Shown one piece after another: positions 48,689 through 58,001 of a stretch of 64,000 nt of DNA (its first letter is position 1; every line of letters begins with the position of its first letter). The stretch comes from WGMI01 sp041739275 (GTDB taxonomy: Bacteria > Bacteroidota > Bacteroidia > Flavobacteriales > Schleiferiaceae). The notes beneath the pieces are model-generated. The model was not told the DNA's origin. It made no database searches and worked only from the letters and a program-made list of their open reading frames with translations. Where the stretch lies: assembly GCA_041739275.1 (NCBI GenBank), contig JBGSOF010000022.1, positions 1 to 64,000 on the forward strand, written 5' to 3'. Both the position numbers and the translations under genes were made by a program.

Positions 48689-49819
48689 CTAGCTCAGCCG
48701 AACGTTCTCGACAATCTCAAGCCCGTATCCCACCAGCCCTACCCGTTTGGTCGGGCGGTTGGTCAACAACTTGATTTTGCGAATTCCCAAATCGCGGACG
48801 ATTTGCGCACCAATACCGTAGTCTCGAGCATCGGAGCCAAAGCTCTTCGGAACATCGGGTTCAGAGGCCGCGCCCATAGCCGCAAAACGCTCGATAAAAC
48901 GCCTCCTTCCTTGAGGTGGAAATTCGGGCAATTGATTCAAATAGACCACAGCCCCCCGACCCTCGGCCGAAATGGCGGACAAGGCATTTTGGAGCCCCGC
49001 GCTTGGATTTTGATGAAGCAGACTCGGCAAATCAACCCAAGCCGGCGCGCTGACCATTCGGGTGAGCACAGCATCGGATTCGCTCCATTCGCCGGTGGTC
49101 ATGGCGATGTGCAACTGGTTGTTGGTCGTCTGCTCGTAGAGCCGTGTGCGGAAAACACAGCCTTGATATTGGAGCGCGCTCTCTTCGAGCAGCTGAATCA
49201 GAGACTCGTTCTGCATTCGATAGGCGACTAAATCCTCGATTGAAATCAGCTTGAGGCCGTGCGCTTCTGCGATCTTCACAAGCTCGGGCAAGCGCGCCAT
49301 GCTGCCGTCTTCGTTCATGATTTCGACGATTACCCCCGCAGGTTTTAGACCGGCGAGCCGAGCCAAATCAATGGCCGCTTCGGTGTGTCCCGTTCGCCTA
49401 AGCACCCCTCCCGGGCGGGCTCGCAGCGGAAAAATGTGCCCGGGACGAGCCAAGTCGCGCGCTCGGGTATCAGGCTCGACCAATGCCCGAATGGTCTTGG
49501 CGCGATCGGAAGCGCTGATGCCGGTGGTGACCCCGTTGCCGATCAAATCGACGGAAACGGTGAAGGCTGTTTGATGCAACTCGGTATTGTTGACCACCAT
49601 GGGGTTTAAATCGAGCTCGTCGCAACGGCTATCGGGCAAGGGAACGCAGATGAGCCCCCGCCCCACTTTCGCCATAAAATTGACTTGTTCGGGGGTGATC
49701 AACTCTGCGGCTGCGACTAAATCGCCCTCGTTTTCGCGGTCTTCGTCGTCGACAACCACCACCATTTTGCCGAGGCGGATGTCTTCGATAGCTTCTTCAA
49801 TCGTGTGGAGTCGAATCAT
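48689..49819 (-). CDS. ribB: 3,4-dihydroxy-2-butanone-4-phosphate synthase with degenerate GTP cyclohydrolase II domain
   Basis: 376 residues. The RibB half (1-205) is complete: VVVDDEDRENEGDLV (metal-binding), GLICVPL, ELHQTAFTVSVD, GVTTGISASDRAKTI and RRTGHTEAAIDLARLAG. It turns ribulose 5-phosphate into the four-carbon riboflavin precursor. The RibA-like half lacks the zinc cysteines: where active GTP cyclohydrolase II has the ECLTGDVFGS...RCDCG stretch, this has MVSAPAWVDLPSLLHQ, though RDYGIGAQIVRDLG and KRVGLVGYGLEIVENV are kept. So the second half is probably not a cyclohydrolase; similar degenerate fusions occur in Flavobacteria. The start overlaps the GT2 end by 23 bases. Confidence 0.9.
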   Translation of the reverse strand: MIRLHTIEEAIEDIRLGKMVVVVDDEDRENEGDLVAAAELITPEQVNFMAKVGRGLICVPLPDSRCDELDLNPMVVNNTELHQTAFTVSVDLIGNGVTTGISASDRAKTIRALVEPDTRARDLARPGHIFPLRARPGGVLRRTGHTEAAIDLARLAGLKPAGVIVEIMNEDGSMARLPELVKIAEAHGLKLISIEDLVAYRMQNESLIQLLEESALQYQGCVFRTRLYEQTTNNQLHIAMTTGEWSESDAVLTRMVSAPAWVDLPSLLHQNPSAGLQNALSAISAEGRGAVVYLNQLPEFPPQGRRRFIERFAAMGAASEPDVPKSFGSDARDYGIGAQIVRDLGIRKIKLLTNRPTKRVGLVGYGLEIVENVRLS

Positions 49820-50975
49820 TTCGTTGGGTAGGTTCCCAGAGGTGAGAACGGCGTTCGGTTGGCAAAAGTAATCCCTCGATCAGCGCGGCATTCATGCGTA
49901 CAAAATGCCCTATCGATCCAAAGACGGGGCTTCGCCTCAAAGGGCCGAGGCTTAGTATAGTAACGCTAAAAAAAGCAACAAAAAGAACGGTGGCCGGTTC
50001 GCTTCCCTCCCATGCAGCTAGAAACAATCCGATTCCGAGCCAAATCGCCCAAACTCCGGCAAACCACCGCAAAAACTTGTGGCTCAAGAGGGCATAACCC
50101 AGCGGAAATGGACTTTTCCAAATCAGCGAAAAGAACCGAAGCAAATTTTGACGATTGCCATGGCCGATGCGCTTTTTGCGCCGATATTCTTCTCGGGCAT
50201 CGGCGGTATCTGATTCCCAAGCCACAGCCGCGGGCTCAAAAAGCACCCGTCCTCCCCTTTTGAGCACCGCCAAATTTTGAAAGAAGTCGTCTACGGTTGT
50301 GCCGGGAGGAATGGGCTGAAAACATGATCGCTTGAGCAGCATCGCTCCTCCTTCGAGCCCAATAACCAGCCCCCATCGGTCGCTCTCGCAGCTGCGAAGC
50401 CGGTTTTCGAATTCGAGGTAGCGCGCCTCGTCGACCGCGTGCCCGGAAAAATCGGATGCTGAAACATGGTCGCGCAAGGCCCCACCGACCATATCGGCCT
50501 CGCGAGCCAGAGCACATTCGACCAGCCGAAGCAGCGCCCGGGGCTCGAAGCGCACATTGGCATCGGTGAACAGCAAAAATTCAGCTTGACTCTTTTCGAC
50601 CAGTCGGTTGAGCATGTTGGCTTTCCCGAGGCGTTCTTCAGAGATTTCCAGTCGAATGCGCCCCGATTGATCTGCGTATTTGCGGGCAATTGATGTGGTG
50701 GCATCGGTCGAGGCATCTGAACCCAGAGCGATGCGCAGTTTTTCGGCCGGATACTCAGAACTGAGCAGAGACTGAAGGGTATGTTCCAGCACAAGCTCCT
50801 CGTTTCGAGCCGATAAGACTACTTCCACCTCGGGCAAAAGATTTGAATCGAAGGGATCTAACTGAGGCCTTTGACGAGGCTTTGAAAAAACTCCGAGGCT
50901 GAGCGGATAGATCAAATAAGGGTGCAAGACCAAGAGCGCGGGGAGGGCAATGCCGAAAATGAATATCCAGATCAC
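49797..50975 (-). CDS. Membrane-bound glycosyltransferase family 2 (processive-type layout)
   Basis: 392 residues: an N-terminal transmembrane helix (IWIFIFGIALPALLVLHPYLI), a GT-A domain with VEVVLSARNEELVLEHTL, LGSDASTDAT and the LLFTDANVRFEPRAL DxD-like strand, then TTVDDFFQNLAVLKRGGR and, as a QxxRW analogue, RKKRIGHGNRQNL, and two or three C-terminal helices (FAGVWAIWLGIGLFLAAW). It resembles hyaluronan/cellulose-synthase-like GT2 enzymes. Product unknown. Its start overlaps the GT4 stop as ATGA, inside the ftsK-ribB operon. Confidence 0.83.
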   Translation of the reverse strand: MIWIFIFGIALPALLVLHPYLIYPLSLGVFSKPRQRPQLDPFDSNLLPEVEVVLSARNEELVLEHTLQSLLSSEYPAEKLRIALGSDASTDATTSIARKYADQSGRIRLEISEERLGKANMLNRLVEKSQAEFLLFTDANVRFEPRALLRLVECALAREADMVGGALRDHVSASDFSGHAVDEARYLEFENRLRSCESDRWGLVIGLEGGAMLLKRSCFQPIPPGTTVDDFFQNLAVLKRGGRVLFEPAAVAWESDTADAREEYRRKKRIGHGNRQNLLRFFSLIWKSPFPLGYALLSHKFLRWFAGVWAIWLGIGLFLAAWEGSEPATVLFVAFFSVTILSLGPLRRSPVFGSIGHFVRMNAALIEGLLLPTERRSHLWEPTQRNDSTPHD

Positions 50976-52210
50976 CGCCGAGAGTTTAAGGATGTAGACC
51001 GACCTGCGCTCAATTCATCATAAAAATCAAAGAGATTGCGTCCGATGAGGTCTCGATCAAAATGTTCTCGCACGAATTCTTTGGCTGCTTCGCCCATGCG
51101 CTCCATGTTACTCTGAGGTTCTTCAAAGAAATCGCTCAGGGTGCGGATCCAATCTTCGGGGGTTTCGGCAAGGCGCAAAAAGAGCAGATTTTGCTCGCTA
51201 ATTCCCTCTGCTCCAACGCGAGTGGAGACCACCGGACATCCGTGCGACAGGGCTTCGACAATTTTAATGCGAATTCCGCTGCCGCTCGAATAGGGCGCGA
51301 TGAGTAGAGAGGCTGTTTGAAAACCCCGGTCTGCGCAAAATGACTCGGGCAGGAGCTCGACGCCCTCAATTCGCGAAAAATCGGCCGGAGCATGTCTTCC
51401 GAGAATACGCATTCGCTTTTCGGGAAACCTCCGGTGAACTTCGGGCCAAACCGACTCGAGAAACCACTCGATCGCCTCGCGATTGGGGAGCCAGTCGAAA
51501 CTTCCCACAAAAAAGACATCGCCCGAACGAGCCTCGCTTTTGACGTCGCGAACCAATTCCAAGCCGAAGCGCGCCACGGTGGCTTTTCCGGAATAACCCA
51601 ACTGGCGAAAACCTTCTAAATCGGGTGCCCCTATCGCCACGAGCGCATCGCAACTTCGAGCACCCTTCACTTCCCAATTTTCGAGCTTTTTGGCCTCTCT
51701 GAGGAGATAGAATTTTCGGATTGTTCGGGCATTCAATGCCATCCGCTCCCAAATTCGGCATTCGAGATTGTGCGCTCGAAACACCAGCCAGCCGTGATGT
51801 CTCCGTCTTATTTCGCGGATCAAACCGAGCATCGAAGCTCCTTCAAGCTGCACTCCGTCGTACGATTCACCTTCGAGCGAATCAAGCAACTTCCGAACGA
51901 ATTGAGCAGGTCTAAATCTGCTGGTGAAGTATGATTCGCCGCGAAAGAACTGCAGTGCGGCGCCAATTCGAGTCGGGCGGCCATCGGCTTCGATCAATTC
52001 CAATTTCAAACTGAGATCTTGCTTCAACCGCGCCCGGTCAAGAGCCTCTATTGCAGCTTTACGGTCTACTCGGTGTTTGATCGGATTGAGCGCCAGCCAA
52101 TGCACACTTGCTCCCGCACTCGCCAAACCCAACGCCATGGCTTCCATGGCTTTGCTGCTCCCATCGACCGCGGGAAACGGCGATTTGTTCGAGACAATCA
52201 GAATTTTCAT
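50972..52210 (-). CDS. Glycosyltransferase family 4
   Basis: About 412 residues from the ATG at 52210, which gives the GT-B N terminus MKILIVSNKSPFPAVDGSS. Other motifs: VFRAHNLECRIWERMALN in the first domain, FVGSFDWLPNREAIEWFLE and the donor-site IAPYSSGSGIRIKIVEALSHG followed by CPVVSTRVGAEGI. The frame is open to 52351 but those residues overlap lptF and are not homologous. It begins in the lptF-like gene's stop codon (ATGA). Acceptor unknown; context suggests envelope glycan. Confidence 0.86.
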   Translation of the reverse strand: MKILIVSNKSPFPAVDGSSKAMEAMALGLASAGASVHWLALNPIKHRVDRKAAIEALDRARLKQDLSLKLELIEADGRPTRIGAALQFFRGESYFTSRFRPAQFVRKLLDSLEGESYDGVQLEGASMLGLIREIRRRHHGWLVFRAHNLECRIWERMALNARTIRKFYLLREAKKLENWEVKGARSCDALVAIGAPDLEGFRQLGYSGKATVARFGLELVRDVKSEARSGDVFFVGSFDWLPNREAIEWFLESVWPEVHRRFPEKRMRILGRHAPADFSRIEGVELLPESFCADRGFQTASLLIAPYSSGSGIRIKIVEALSHGCPVVSTRVGAEGISEQNLLFLRLAETPEDWIRTLSDFFEEPQSNMERMGEAAKEFVREHFDRDLIGRNLFDFYDELSAGRSTSLNSRR

Positions 52211-53652
52211 TCGGCCGCAGGACGCTTGAACAGCCGTGCGATGGCTCGAAATGGAGCGGTGTAACTGCGAACCGAAAACAAGGCCGAATCGGTGGCCGAT
52301 TTGTACGTCAAGAAAATCCCGATAGGCAACAAGATGAATCCCGATGTCCACATGGCTCGAAAGGGCGTCCAGACGAGCTCGCGCCCGAGTTTTTCCATGC
52401 TGTACGACATGGTGTGATACACGATAAAGATGAGCACGGAAACCACCACGGGCAAGCCCATTCCGCCTTTGCGAATAATCGCTCCGAGGGGAGCCCCGAT
52501 GAAAAACAACACCAGAACCGCGAACGAAAGCGAAAACTTTTTGTGGCGTTCGAGTTCGAAGCGCGCGATCACCTTTCGTCTCCAGTCGTATTCTTCGGCC
52601 AGTTGAGACACGTAGGCCTTTTGTGAACGCGCCAAACGGGTGGCATTGTCGATGGCTCTCCGACGCATGGCATCGGGCAGTCGCACTAATAAATCGCTCC
52701 CGGGCTCGAGCGGTATGCCCGCAGTGTGATCCAAGTCGAAACCGGCCTTGGCCTCGTCGACGCGGTATTTGTTCATCAGGGTTTGCTCCATCTGAATTTG
52801 CCTGGCTCTGAGGCTGATGCCCATCGAATCGACCGACTCGGAGAGCTGCACAACATTCATCATGTTGAAGCTCTTTTGGTCGTTTTCGCGCAAATCGCCG
52901 CTTTGAAAAGAACTCAAGTCGAAGCGAATTTCGGCTTCGTCAAAACGAGAACGGGCAAACGGATGCCGATGCCTTTCGGTGCGCTTGCTCGGGATGAGGT
53001 CTTCGTAGGTCGTTCCGCGCTGCAAGAAAAGCGTGAGGTAGCGCTCGTCGGCAGAGATATCCATTCGCCCTTCTTCGGCCACAATCAGCTTGCCCGCCCC
53101 ACTGCGCGAGCTGTGGTCGTAGATATAAATGTTGCGAATGAGTCGGTCGTCGGGGCCATATTTCTCGCCGATCTTCATGCTGTACCCTTCAATTCCGCCA
53201 TAAAACACCCCTTCTCGAATGTTCAAGGCGGGCTTTTTGGTAGCGATGTTCCGCAGCAAGGTTTCGCCGCGCAAATTGGCCACGGGCAAGACGTAATTCG
53301 AAAATAAAAACGCCACGGTACACAGACCGAGCACGAGGACGATCAAGGGCCTCATGATCCGAAACAGCGAAACACCCGCGCTCTTCATGGCCCCTAACTC
53401 ATTGAACTCCCCGAGATTTCCAAAGGTCATGAGGCTCGAGAGCAAAACCGAAATGGGCAAAGCCAGCGGAACGACCCCGGCGGCTGTGTAAAAGAGGAGT
53501 TCGGCGATGTAATACCATTCGACCCCTTTGCCGACCAGATCGTCGACGTACATCCACAAAAACTGCATCAACAAAAAGAAGACCATCACCGCGAAAGTGG
53601 CCAAAAAGGGTCCGCCAAAAGAGCGGATCATGTATCGGTGAAAGACCTTCAA
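52207..53652 (-). CDS. LptF/LptG-family LPS transport permease
   Basis: 481 residues: MKVFHRYMIRSFGGPFLATF is the first helix with the family's N-terminal signature, helices 2 and 3 follow (VPLALPISVLLSSLMTFG, IVLVLGLCTVAFLFSNYV), then a periplasmic jellyroll domain (VFYGGIEGYSMKIGEKYG onwards) and three C-terminal helices. The motif NELGAMKSAGVSLFRI is typical. LptF and LptG form the membrane part of the LptB2FG pump that extracts LPS; Bacteroidota LptFG proteins are often annotated together. It overlaps lolA by four bases. Confidence 0.88.
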   Translation of the reverse strand: MKVFHRYMIRSFGGPFLATFAVMVFFLLMQFLWMYVDDLVGKGVEWYYIAELLFYTAAGVVPLALPISVLLSSLMTFGNLGEFNELGAMKSAGVSLFRIMRPLIVLVLGLCTVAFLFSNYVLPVANLRGETLLRNIATKKPALNIREGVFYGGIEGYSMKIGEKYGPDDRLIRNIYIYDHSSRSGAGKLIVAEEGRMDISADERYLTLFLQRGTTYEDLIPSKRTERHRHPFARSRFDEAEIRFDLSSFQSGDLRENDQKSFNMMNVVQLSESVDSMGISLRARQIQMEQTLMNKYRVDEAKAGFDLDHTAGIPLEPGSDLLVRLPDAMRRRAIDNATRLARSQKAYVSQLAEEYDWRRKVIARFELERHKKFSLSFAVLVLFFIGAPLGAIIRKGGMGLPVVVSVLIFIVYHTMSYSMEKLGRELVWTPFRAMWTSGFILLPIGIFLTYKSATDSALFSVRSYTAPFRAIARLFKRPAAE

Positions 53653-54323
53653 CGGGGAATGTAGTAGCCCGGAAAGTCCTTGGCGTTAAAGACGAAACGC
53701 GATGCGGGAATGGCGGTGTCGAGCAGAATTTTATCGACGATAAAGCGCGTCACCGTGCCGTTGACTCCCGTTTGTGTGTAGCTGTACACCAAGCCCGTTT
53801 TCTTGTCGATGCCCACTTGAATGCTCCTGATTTCTTCGCTGGCATTGGGCTTGAGCACCACGTAGTCGATGGTGCGCCCCCCAATGGTTTCAGTGCCTCC
53901 GAGTTTGTAGCTGAAGCCTTTGCGATGCAGCTCGAGCAATCGCAAGGGCGTAGTCGCCTCGTTGCCCTGAGCATCTTTGACGGGACTCTTCTGCACTTCT
54001 TCGTCGGCGTGCAGCACGGTCCAAACGGTGGTGGCATCGTAGATTTGCTCGGTACCCATGAGTTTGAGTCGATAGCGATTCCCCATGGTCTCTAGCGTGC
54101 CCTTCTCTTGCTGCTTGACCGGAGGGCTGACACGCGTATTTTCAAAGGAATAGCTAAAGTCAATCCGCACCGTTTTGGCAGCTTTGAGCTTGGCTGAAGC
54201 TCTTTCGAGCATCTCCTTAGCCGCATTCGTGCTTTGCGCATCCAAGGCTACAGGCTGTGCCGTGGACAATACCATGGCGCACAAGAAAAACCGAGAGGAC
54301 GACTTGAGAGAAAGGAATTTCAT
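53649..54323 (-). CDS. lolA: Outer membrane lipoprotein carrier protein LolA-like
   Basis: 224 residues with signal peptide (FFLCAMVLSTAQPVALDAQ). The LolA-type half-barrel is visible from KTVRIDFSYSFENTRVSPPV through KGTLETMGNRYRLKLMGTEQIYDATTVWTV, and the later LGGTETIGGRTIDYVVLKPN. LolA carries lipoproteins across the periplasm; Bacteroidota members are weakly conserved and some may have another carrier role. It lies 10 bases after ftsK. Confidence 0.83.
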   Translation of the reverse strand: MKFLSLKSSSRFFLCAMVLSTAQPVALDAQSTNAAKEMLERASAKLKAAKTVRIDFSYSFENTRVSPPVKQQEKGTLETMGNRYRLKLMGTEQIYDATTVWTVLHADEEVQKSPVKDAQGNEATTPLRLLELHRKGFSYKLGGTETIGGRTIDYVVLKPNASEEIRSIQVGIDKKTGLVYSYTQTGVNGTVTRFIVDKILLDTAIPASRFVFNAKDFPGYYIPR

Positions 54324-54333
54324 TCGGTGAGAT

Positions 54334-56793
54334 TTAGGCTCGAGATTTCAAAAGTTGTTCCAAAGAAAATTCGTCGGGAACAAGCACTTGACGCGCCTTG
54401 CTGCCTTCAAACGGCCCGATGATTCCGGCGGCTTCGAGCTGATCCATAATTCGCCCTGCCCGGCCATAACCCAGTTTGAGCTTGCGCTGCAAAAGCGAGG
54501 TCGATCCTTGCTGGTGAACCACCACCACCCTTGCGGCATCTTCGAACATGGCATCGCGATCAGACCAATCCATTTCGCCTCCACTCGATTCTTCGCCTTC
54601 GAACTCAGGCAATAAATACGCCGTGGGATAGGCGCGCTGCGCACCGATAAATTCGACGAGTTTTTCGATTTCGGGGGTGTCGACAAAGGCGCACTGAATT
54701 CGGGTGGGTTCCGAGCCGAGGCTCAAGAGCATATCCCCCTTGCCGATGAGTCGCTCGGCGCCGCCCGCATCGAGAATGGTCCGAGAGTCGATTTTCGAGG
54801 TCACCCGAAAAGCGAGTCGCGCGGGAAAATTAGCTTTGATGATGCCCGTAATGACATTCACCGAGGGGCGTTGGGTCGCAATAATCAGGTGAATGCCAAT
54901 GGCTCGAGCGAGTTGAGCGAGGCGCGCGATCGGGGTTTCGACTTCCTTGCCCGCCGTCATGATCAAGTCGGCAAATTCGTCGACCACCAGCACGATATAC
55001 GGCAAAAAGCGGTGTCCGTCGTTGGGGTTCAGCCGCCGCGCCACGAACTTGGCATTGTATTCGACCAAGTTTCGCGCTTGGGCATTCTTGAGCAACTCGT
55101 AGCGGTTGTCCATTTCGATGCAGAGCGAATTGAGCGTGTAAATCACCTTTTTGGTATCGGTGATAATGGGCTCGGCTCCGTCGGGCAGGGTGGCGAGGTA
55201 GTGACGTTCTATGGCGTTGAAAAGTGTCAACTCGACTTTTTTCGGGTCGACCAGCACAAACTTGACTTGTGCAGGGTGTTTTCGGTAAAGCAATGACGTG
55301 AGGATCACGTTCAGCCCCACCGACTTGCCCTGACCCGTGGCCCCTGCCATGAGCAAGTGGGGCATTTTGGCCAAATCGGCTACGTAGGTTTCGTTCGAAA
55401 TCGTCTTGCCCAGCACCAGCGGCAATTCGGCCTCGCTTTGCACGAACTTTTCGGAGGCGAGCACCGAGCGCATCGAAACCATGCTCGGTTTGGCATTGGG
55501 CACTTCGATTCCGATGGTTCCCTTTCCGGGGATGGGGGCGATGATGCGGATTCCCTCAGCACTGAGGCTCAGAGCAATATCGTCTTCGAGATTTTTGATC
55601 TTCGAAATCCGCACTCCGGGGGCGGGAACGATTTCATAGAGCGTTACCGTGGGGCCAATAGTTGCCTTAATCTGCGCTATTTCAATGTTGTACGTGCGCA
55701 GGGTGTCGACAATTCGATTCTTGTTCTGTTCGAGTTCTTGAGGATTGATGGTGATGTTGGACGATCCGTAGTCCTTCATCAAATCCAGACCCGGCATTCG
55801 AAAGCCCGACAGATCGAGCTTGGGATCGAATTCTCCCTGCTCAGCCAAGATCCGTCGGTGGAGACTGTCGTCGACCTCAGATTCTGAGGCTGTGGGTTCC
55901 ACCGTCATGGACAATCCGTCGGAGCCTTCGATCACCAAAGGCTCATTCGGAGCAGAAACAGGCTCGGGTTCTATAGGCGGATCGGCCTTGGCCTGAGGAA
56001 CATATTCCGACTCTTCAAGCTGCTCTGCGGAAAAGGGATCGGGTCCGAGTTCAAAAACGCGGGGAGCCTCGGCATCCGCTTCGAGCTCCGTCGGATCGGG
56101 CGTCGGTGTCGGAGCCGCGGGGCGGGCAGTTCTCGCAATTTCGGGATCAGGCGCAGGCTCGAACCCCGAAGGAGATCGGCTCGGAATGAGTTTTCTCAGT
56201 CGCTCCGAAAGCAGCTCGGGAGACCAATCAAAGCGGAAGGCCAAAAAACCGATGGCCAGACCGATCAACATCAGCCCCGCTCCCCAACTCCCAAACCAGT
56301 CTGAGGCTTTGGCCCAAACGCCCAAACCTCCCGCACCCGACCACTGCGGATAACTGCTTCCGAGAACCCATGCAGCAAAGACCGGAAGCCAAGCCATGGC
56401 GTAAAGAGCGTAACGCAGCTGTCGAAACAAGCCTTCTCGGTATCGGAAAGCGATGGCAAAACCGAGGCGCCATGCGATAAAAACCCAGGCGAATGCGCCG
56501 ATGCCGAAAAAACCGAACACAAGGGAATGCGCGATGGCCGCGCCCAGTTTTCCGAAGACATTGCGCACTTCGAAGTCAGGGTTCGACAAAAGCGCTCCCA
56601 GACCGCCGCTCAATTCGCTTTGGTCCTCTCTCCAGTAAAAATAAAATGAACTCAATGCGCCGAAAAGGAACAGACCCAAGAGAATCAAGAACAGCCCGAA
56701 AACCAAAAAAATGGTTTGTTCTCTGACCCGACGATCTTCGGTCTTCGACTTAGAAGTCGGATCCGGTTTGGCAATTGCTTTTTTCTTCCCCAT
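54334..56793 (-). CDS. ftsK: DNA translocase FtsK
   Basis: 819 residues. Four to five N-terminal transmembrane helices (FLVFGLFLILLGLFLFGAL, SLVFGFFGIGAFAWVFIAW), an acidic Pro-rich linker (about 200-300), then the motor: LLMAGATGQGKSVGLNVIL (Walker A near 481), VVDEFADLIMTAGKEVE (Walker B), and the FtsK signature RPSVNVITGIIKANFPARLAF. The C-terminal gamma winged helix (KLGYGRAGRIMDQLEAAGI) reads chromosome polarity sequences. It pumps DNA toward dif at division. Head of the ftsK-lolA-lptF operon. Confidence 0.96.
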   Translation of the reverse strand: MGKKKAIAKPDPTSKSKTEDRRVREQTIFLVFGLFLILLGLFLFGALSSFYFYWREDQSELSGGLGALLSNPDFEVRNVFGKLGAAIAHSLVFGFFGIGAFAWVFIAWRLGFAIAFRYREGLFRQLRYALYAMAWLPVFAAWVLGSSYPQWSGAGGLGVWAKASDWFGSWGAGLMLIGLAIGFLAFRFDWSPELLSERLRKLIPSRSPSGFEPAPDPEIARTARPAAPTPTPDPTELEADAEAPRVFELGPDPFSAEQLEESEYVPQAKADPPIEPEPVSAPNEPLVIEGSDGLSMTVEPTASESEVDDSLHRRILAEQGEFDPKLDLSGFRMPGLDLMKDYGSSNITINPQELEQNKNRIVDTLRTYNIEIAQIKATIGPTVTLYEIVPAPGVRISKIKNLEDDIALSLSAEGIRIIAPIPGKGTIGIEVPNAKPSMVSMRSVLASEKFVQSEAELPLVLGKTISNETYVADLAKMPHLLMAGATGQGKSVGLNVILTSLLYRKHPAQVKFVLVDPKKVELTLFNAIERHYLATLPDGAEPIITDTKKVIYTLNSLCIEMDNRYELLKNAQARNLVEYNAKFVARRLNPNDGHRFLPYIVLVVDEFADLIMTAGKEVETPIARLAQLARAIGIHLIIATQRPSVNVITGIIKANFPARLAFRVTSKIDSRTILDAGGAERLIGKGDMLLSLGSEPTRIQCAFVDTPEIEKLVEFIGAQRAYPTAYLLPEFEGEESSGGEMDWSDRDAMFEDAARVVVVHQQGSTSLLQRKLKLGYGRAGRIMDQLEAAGIIGPFEGSKARQVLVPDEFSLEQLLKSRA

Positions 56794-56810
56794 GCGCTTA
56801 ACGAGCCCTC

Positions 56811-56857
56811 AAAAATAAAGCAAGGGGCGGGGGAACACCGGCTTCCCCTCACCCCTT
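56811..56857 (-). terminator. Probable terminator after the SRPBCC gene
   Basis: On the minus strand AAGGGG, then GGGGAA with TTCCCC, then CCCCTT form a two-part GC-rich stem, followed by a T-rich tail (TTGCTTTATTTTT). It lies just upstream of the ftsK start. Confidence 0.6.
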
Positions 56858-56884
56858 TTCAGGTTTTTTTAAGCCAGCCCGACT

Positions 56885-57895
56885 TTACTCCACCGGATAG
56901 TAAAGATCGGTGATGTACAGTGCGGGGTCTTTCACCTCTGCAGGATCGTTCACGTATACTTCCCACGGGAATCCTTTTGTGGACAATCCATTTGCCTTGA
57001 CATAGGCCATGGCTGCATCGTGACCCATCCAGGTGCCTTCGTAGGGGCCGGTATAACGCACTTTAACAGCTTTGCCCGAGGCCAAGGCGTCTTTCATGAC
57101 GCTTCCATTGCCCTGCTTTGTTCCGGAATAAGGCACGGCCATTCGCAGAACGGCGCGGGCTGCGGTCTCGTCCCAAAGCTCGGAAACGGCAAAAACAGGT
57201 CCGTTCAATTTTGCTGCATCTTCAGCCATATAGGTCATCACTTCTGCGTAGGCTGCGGCATAAAGCTCAGAAGTGATTTCAGCGGGGCTCACTTCGCGAC
57301 GAACGTAGAGATAAGGAGTCTCCGCGACTGTAACCACTTCGGCGGGAACGATGCTGCCGCGAATGGGGGTCGAAACCTCCGCGAGTTTCTTGAGTGAAGC
57401 CAAACCTTTTTCGAGGTCGCCGCCGATGTTTTTGTCCATGCCGCTATTCATAAATCGAAGCAAAAAGGGCATCGTGCCCTCATTGATCCATTCCACCACA
57501 GTTTTGCCATCGGCCTCTTTAAACTCAAAGCGGCTGTCCATGAGCGATTCAAAAGGCTTGGTAAATTGAATGGCCGTCGCCACACTCTTGCCCTCTTGGA
57601 CATCGACAATTTCGAGCTTCCCCTCTCCTGTTATTTCGCCTTTCCAACTGTACCAAGCGCCCTTGCCAATGGCAGGATCTGAATACGTCGTTTTGTTGGT
57701 CGAGTCGATGCGGCTCCACTCAGACCATTCTTCCCAACGGGGCAGATCGACGATCAAATTCTGGACTGCCGCCACCGGGGCTTCGATCTCGACCGAGCGT
57801 CGAACCGAATAACCCTTGGGCAAAGTGGATAAATAAATCAGAGCAATCGCCACGAGCGAAATCAGAGCGATTAAGGCAATACGCAGTGTTTTCAT
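56885..57895 (-). CDS. SRPBCC-domain plus GyrI-like effector-binding protein
   Basis: 336 residues from the ATG at 57895. An N-terminal transmembrane/signal helix (IALIALISLVAIALIYL) is followed by a SRPBCC (START-like) lipid/ligand-binding domain (about 25-180: YSVRRSVEIEAPVAAVQNLI, LPRWEEWSEWSRID) and a GyrI-like small-molecule binding domain (about 190-336: FAVSELWDETAARAVLRMAV, VKVRYTGPYEGTWMGHDAAM). The combination is common in Bacteroidota; its ligand is unknown. A longer frame (to 57928) adds no homologous residues. Divergent from the DPP III gene. Confidence 0.78.
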   Translation of the reverse strand: MKTLRIALIALISLVAIALIYLSTLPKGYSVRRSVEIEAPVAAVQNLIVDLPRWEEWSEWSRIDSTNKTTYSDPAIGKGAWYSWKGEITGEGKLEIVDVQEGKSVATAIQFTKPFESLMDSRFEFKEADGKTVVEWINEGTMPFLLRFMNSGMDKNIGGDLEKGLASLKKLAEVSTPIRGSIVPAEVVTVAETPYLYVRREVSPAEITSELYAAAYAEVMTYMAEDAAKLNGPVFAVSELWDETAARAVLRMAVPYSGTKQGNGSVMKDALASGKAVKVRYTGPYEGTWMGHDAAMAYVKANGLSTKGFPWEVYVNDPAEVKDPALYITDLYYPVE

Positions 57896-58001
57896 GATGA
57901 GGAGGTTAGATTCTCGACGAAATTCCACAATTTCTCTCGCATTTCAAGTTGAATGTCATTGCACTTATGAACATTAACTTAGGCCGATAAAGCACCGAAA
58001 C

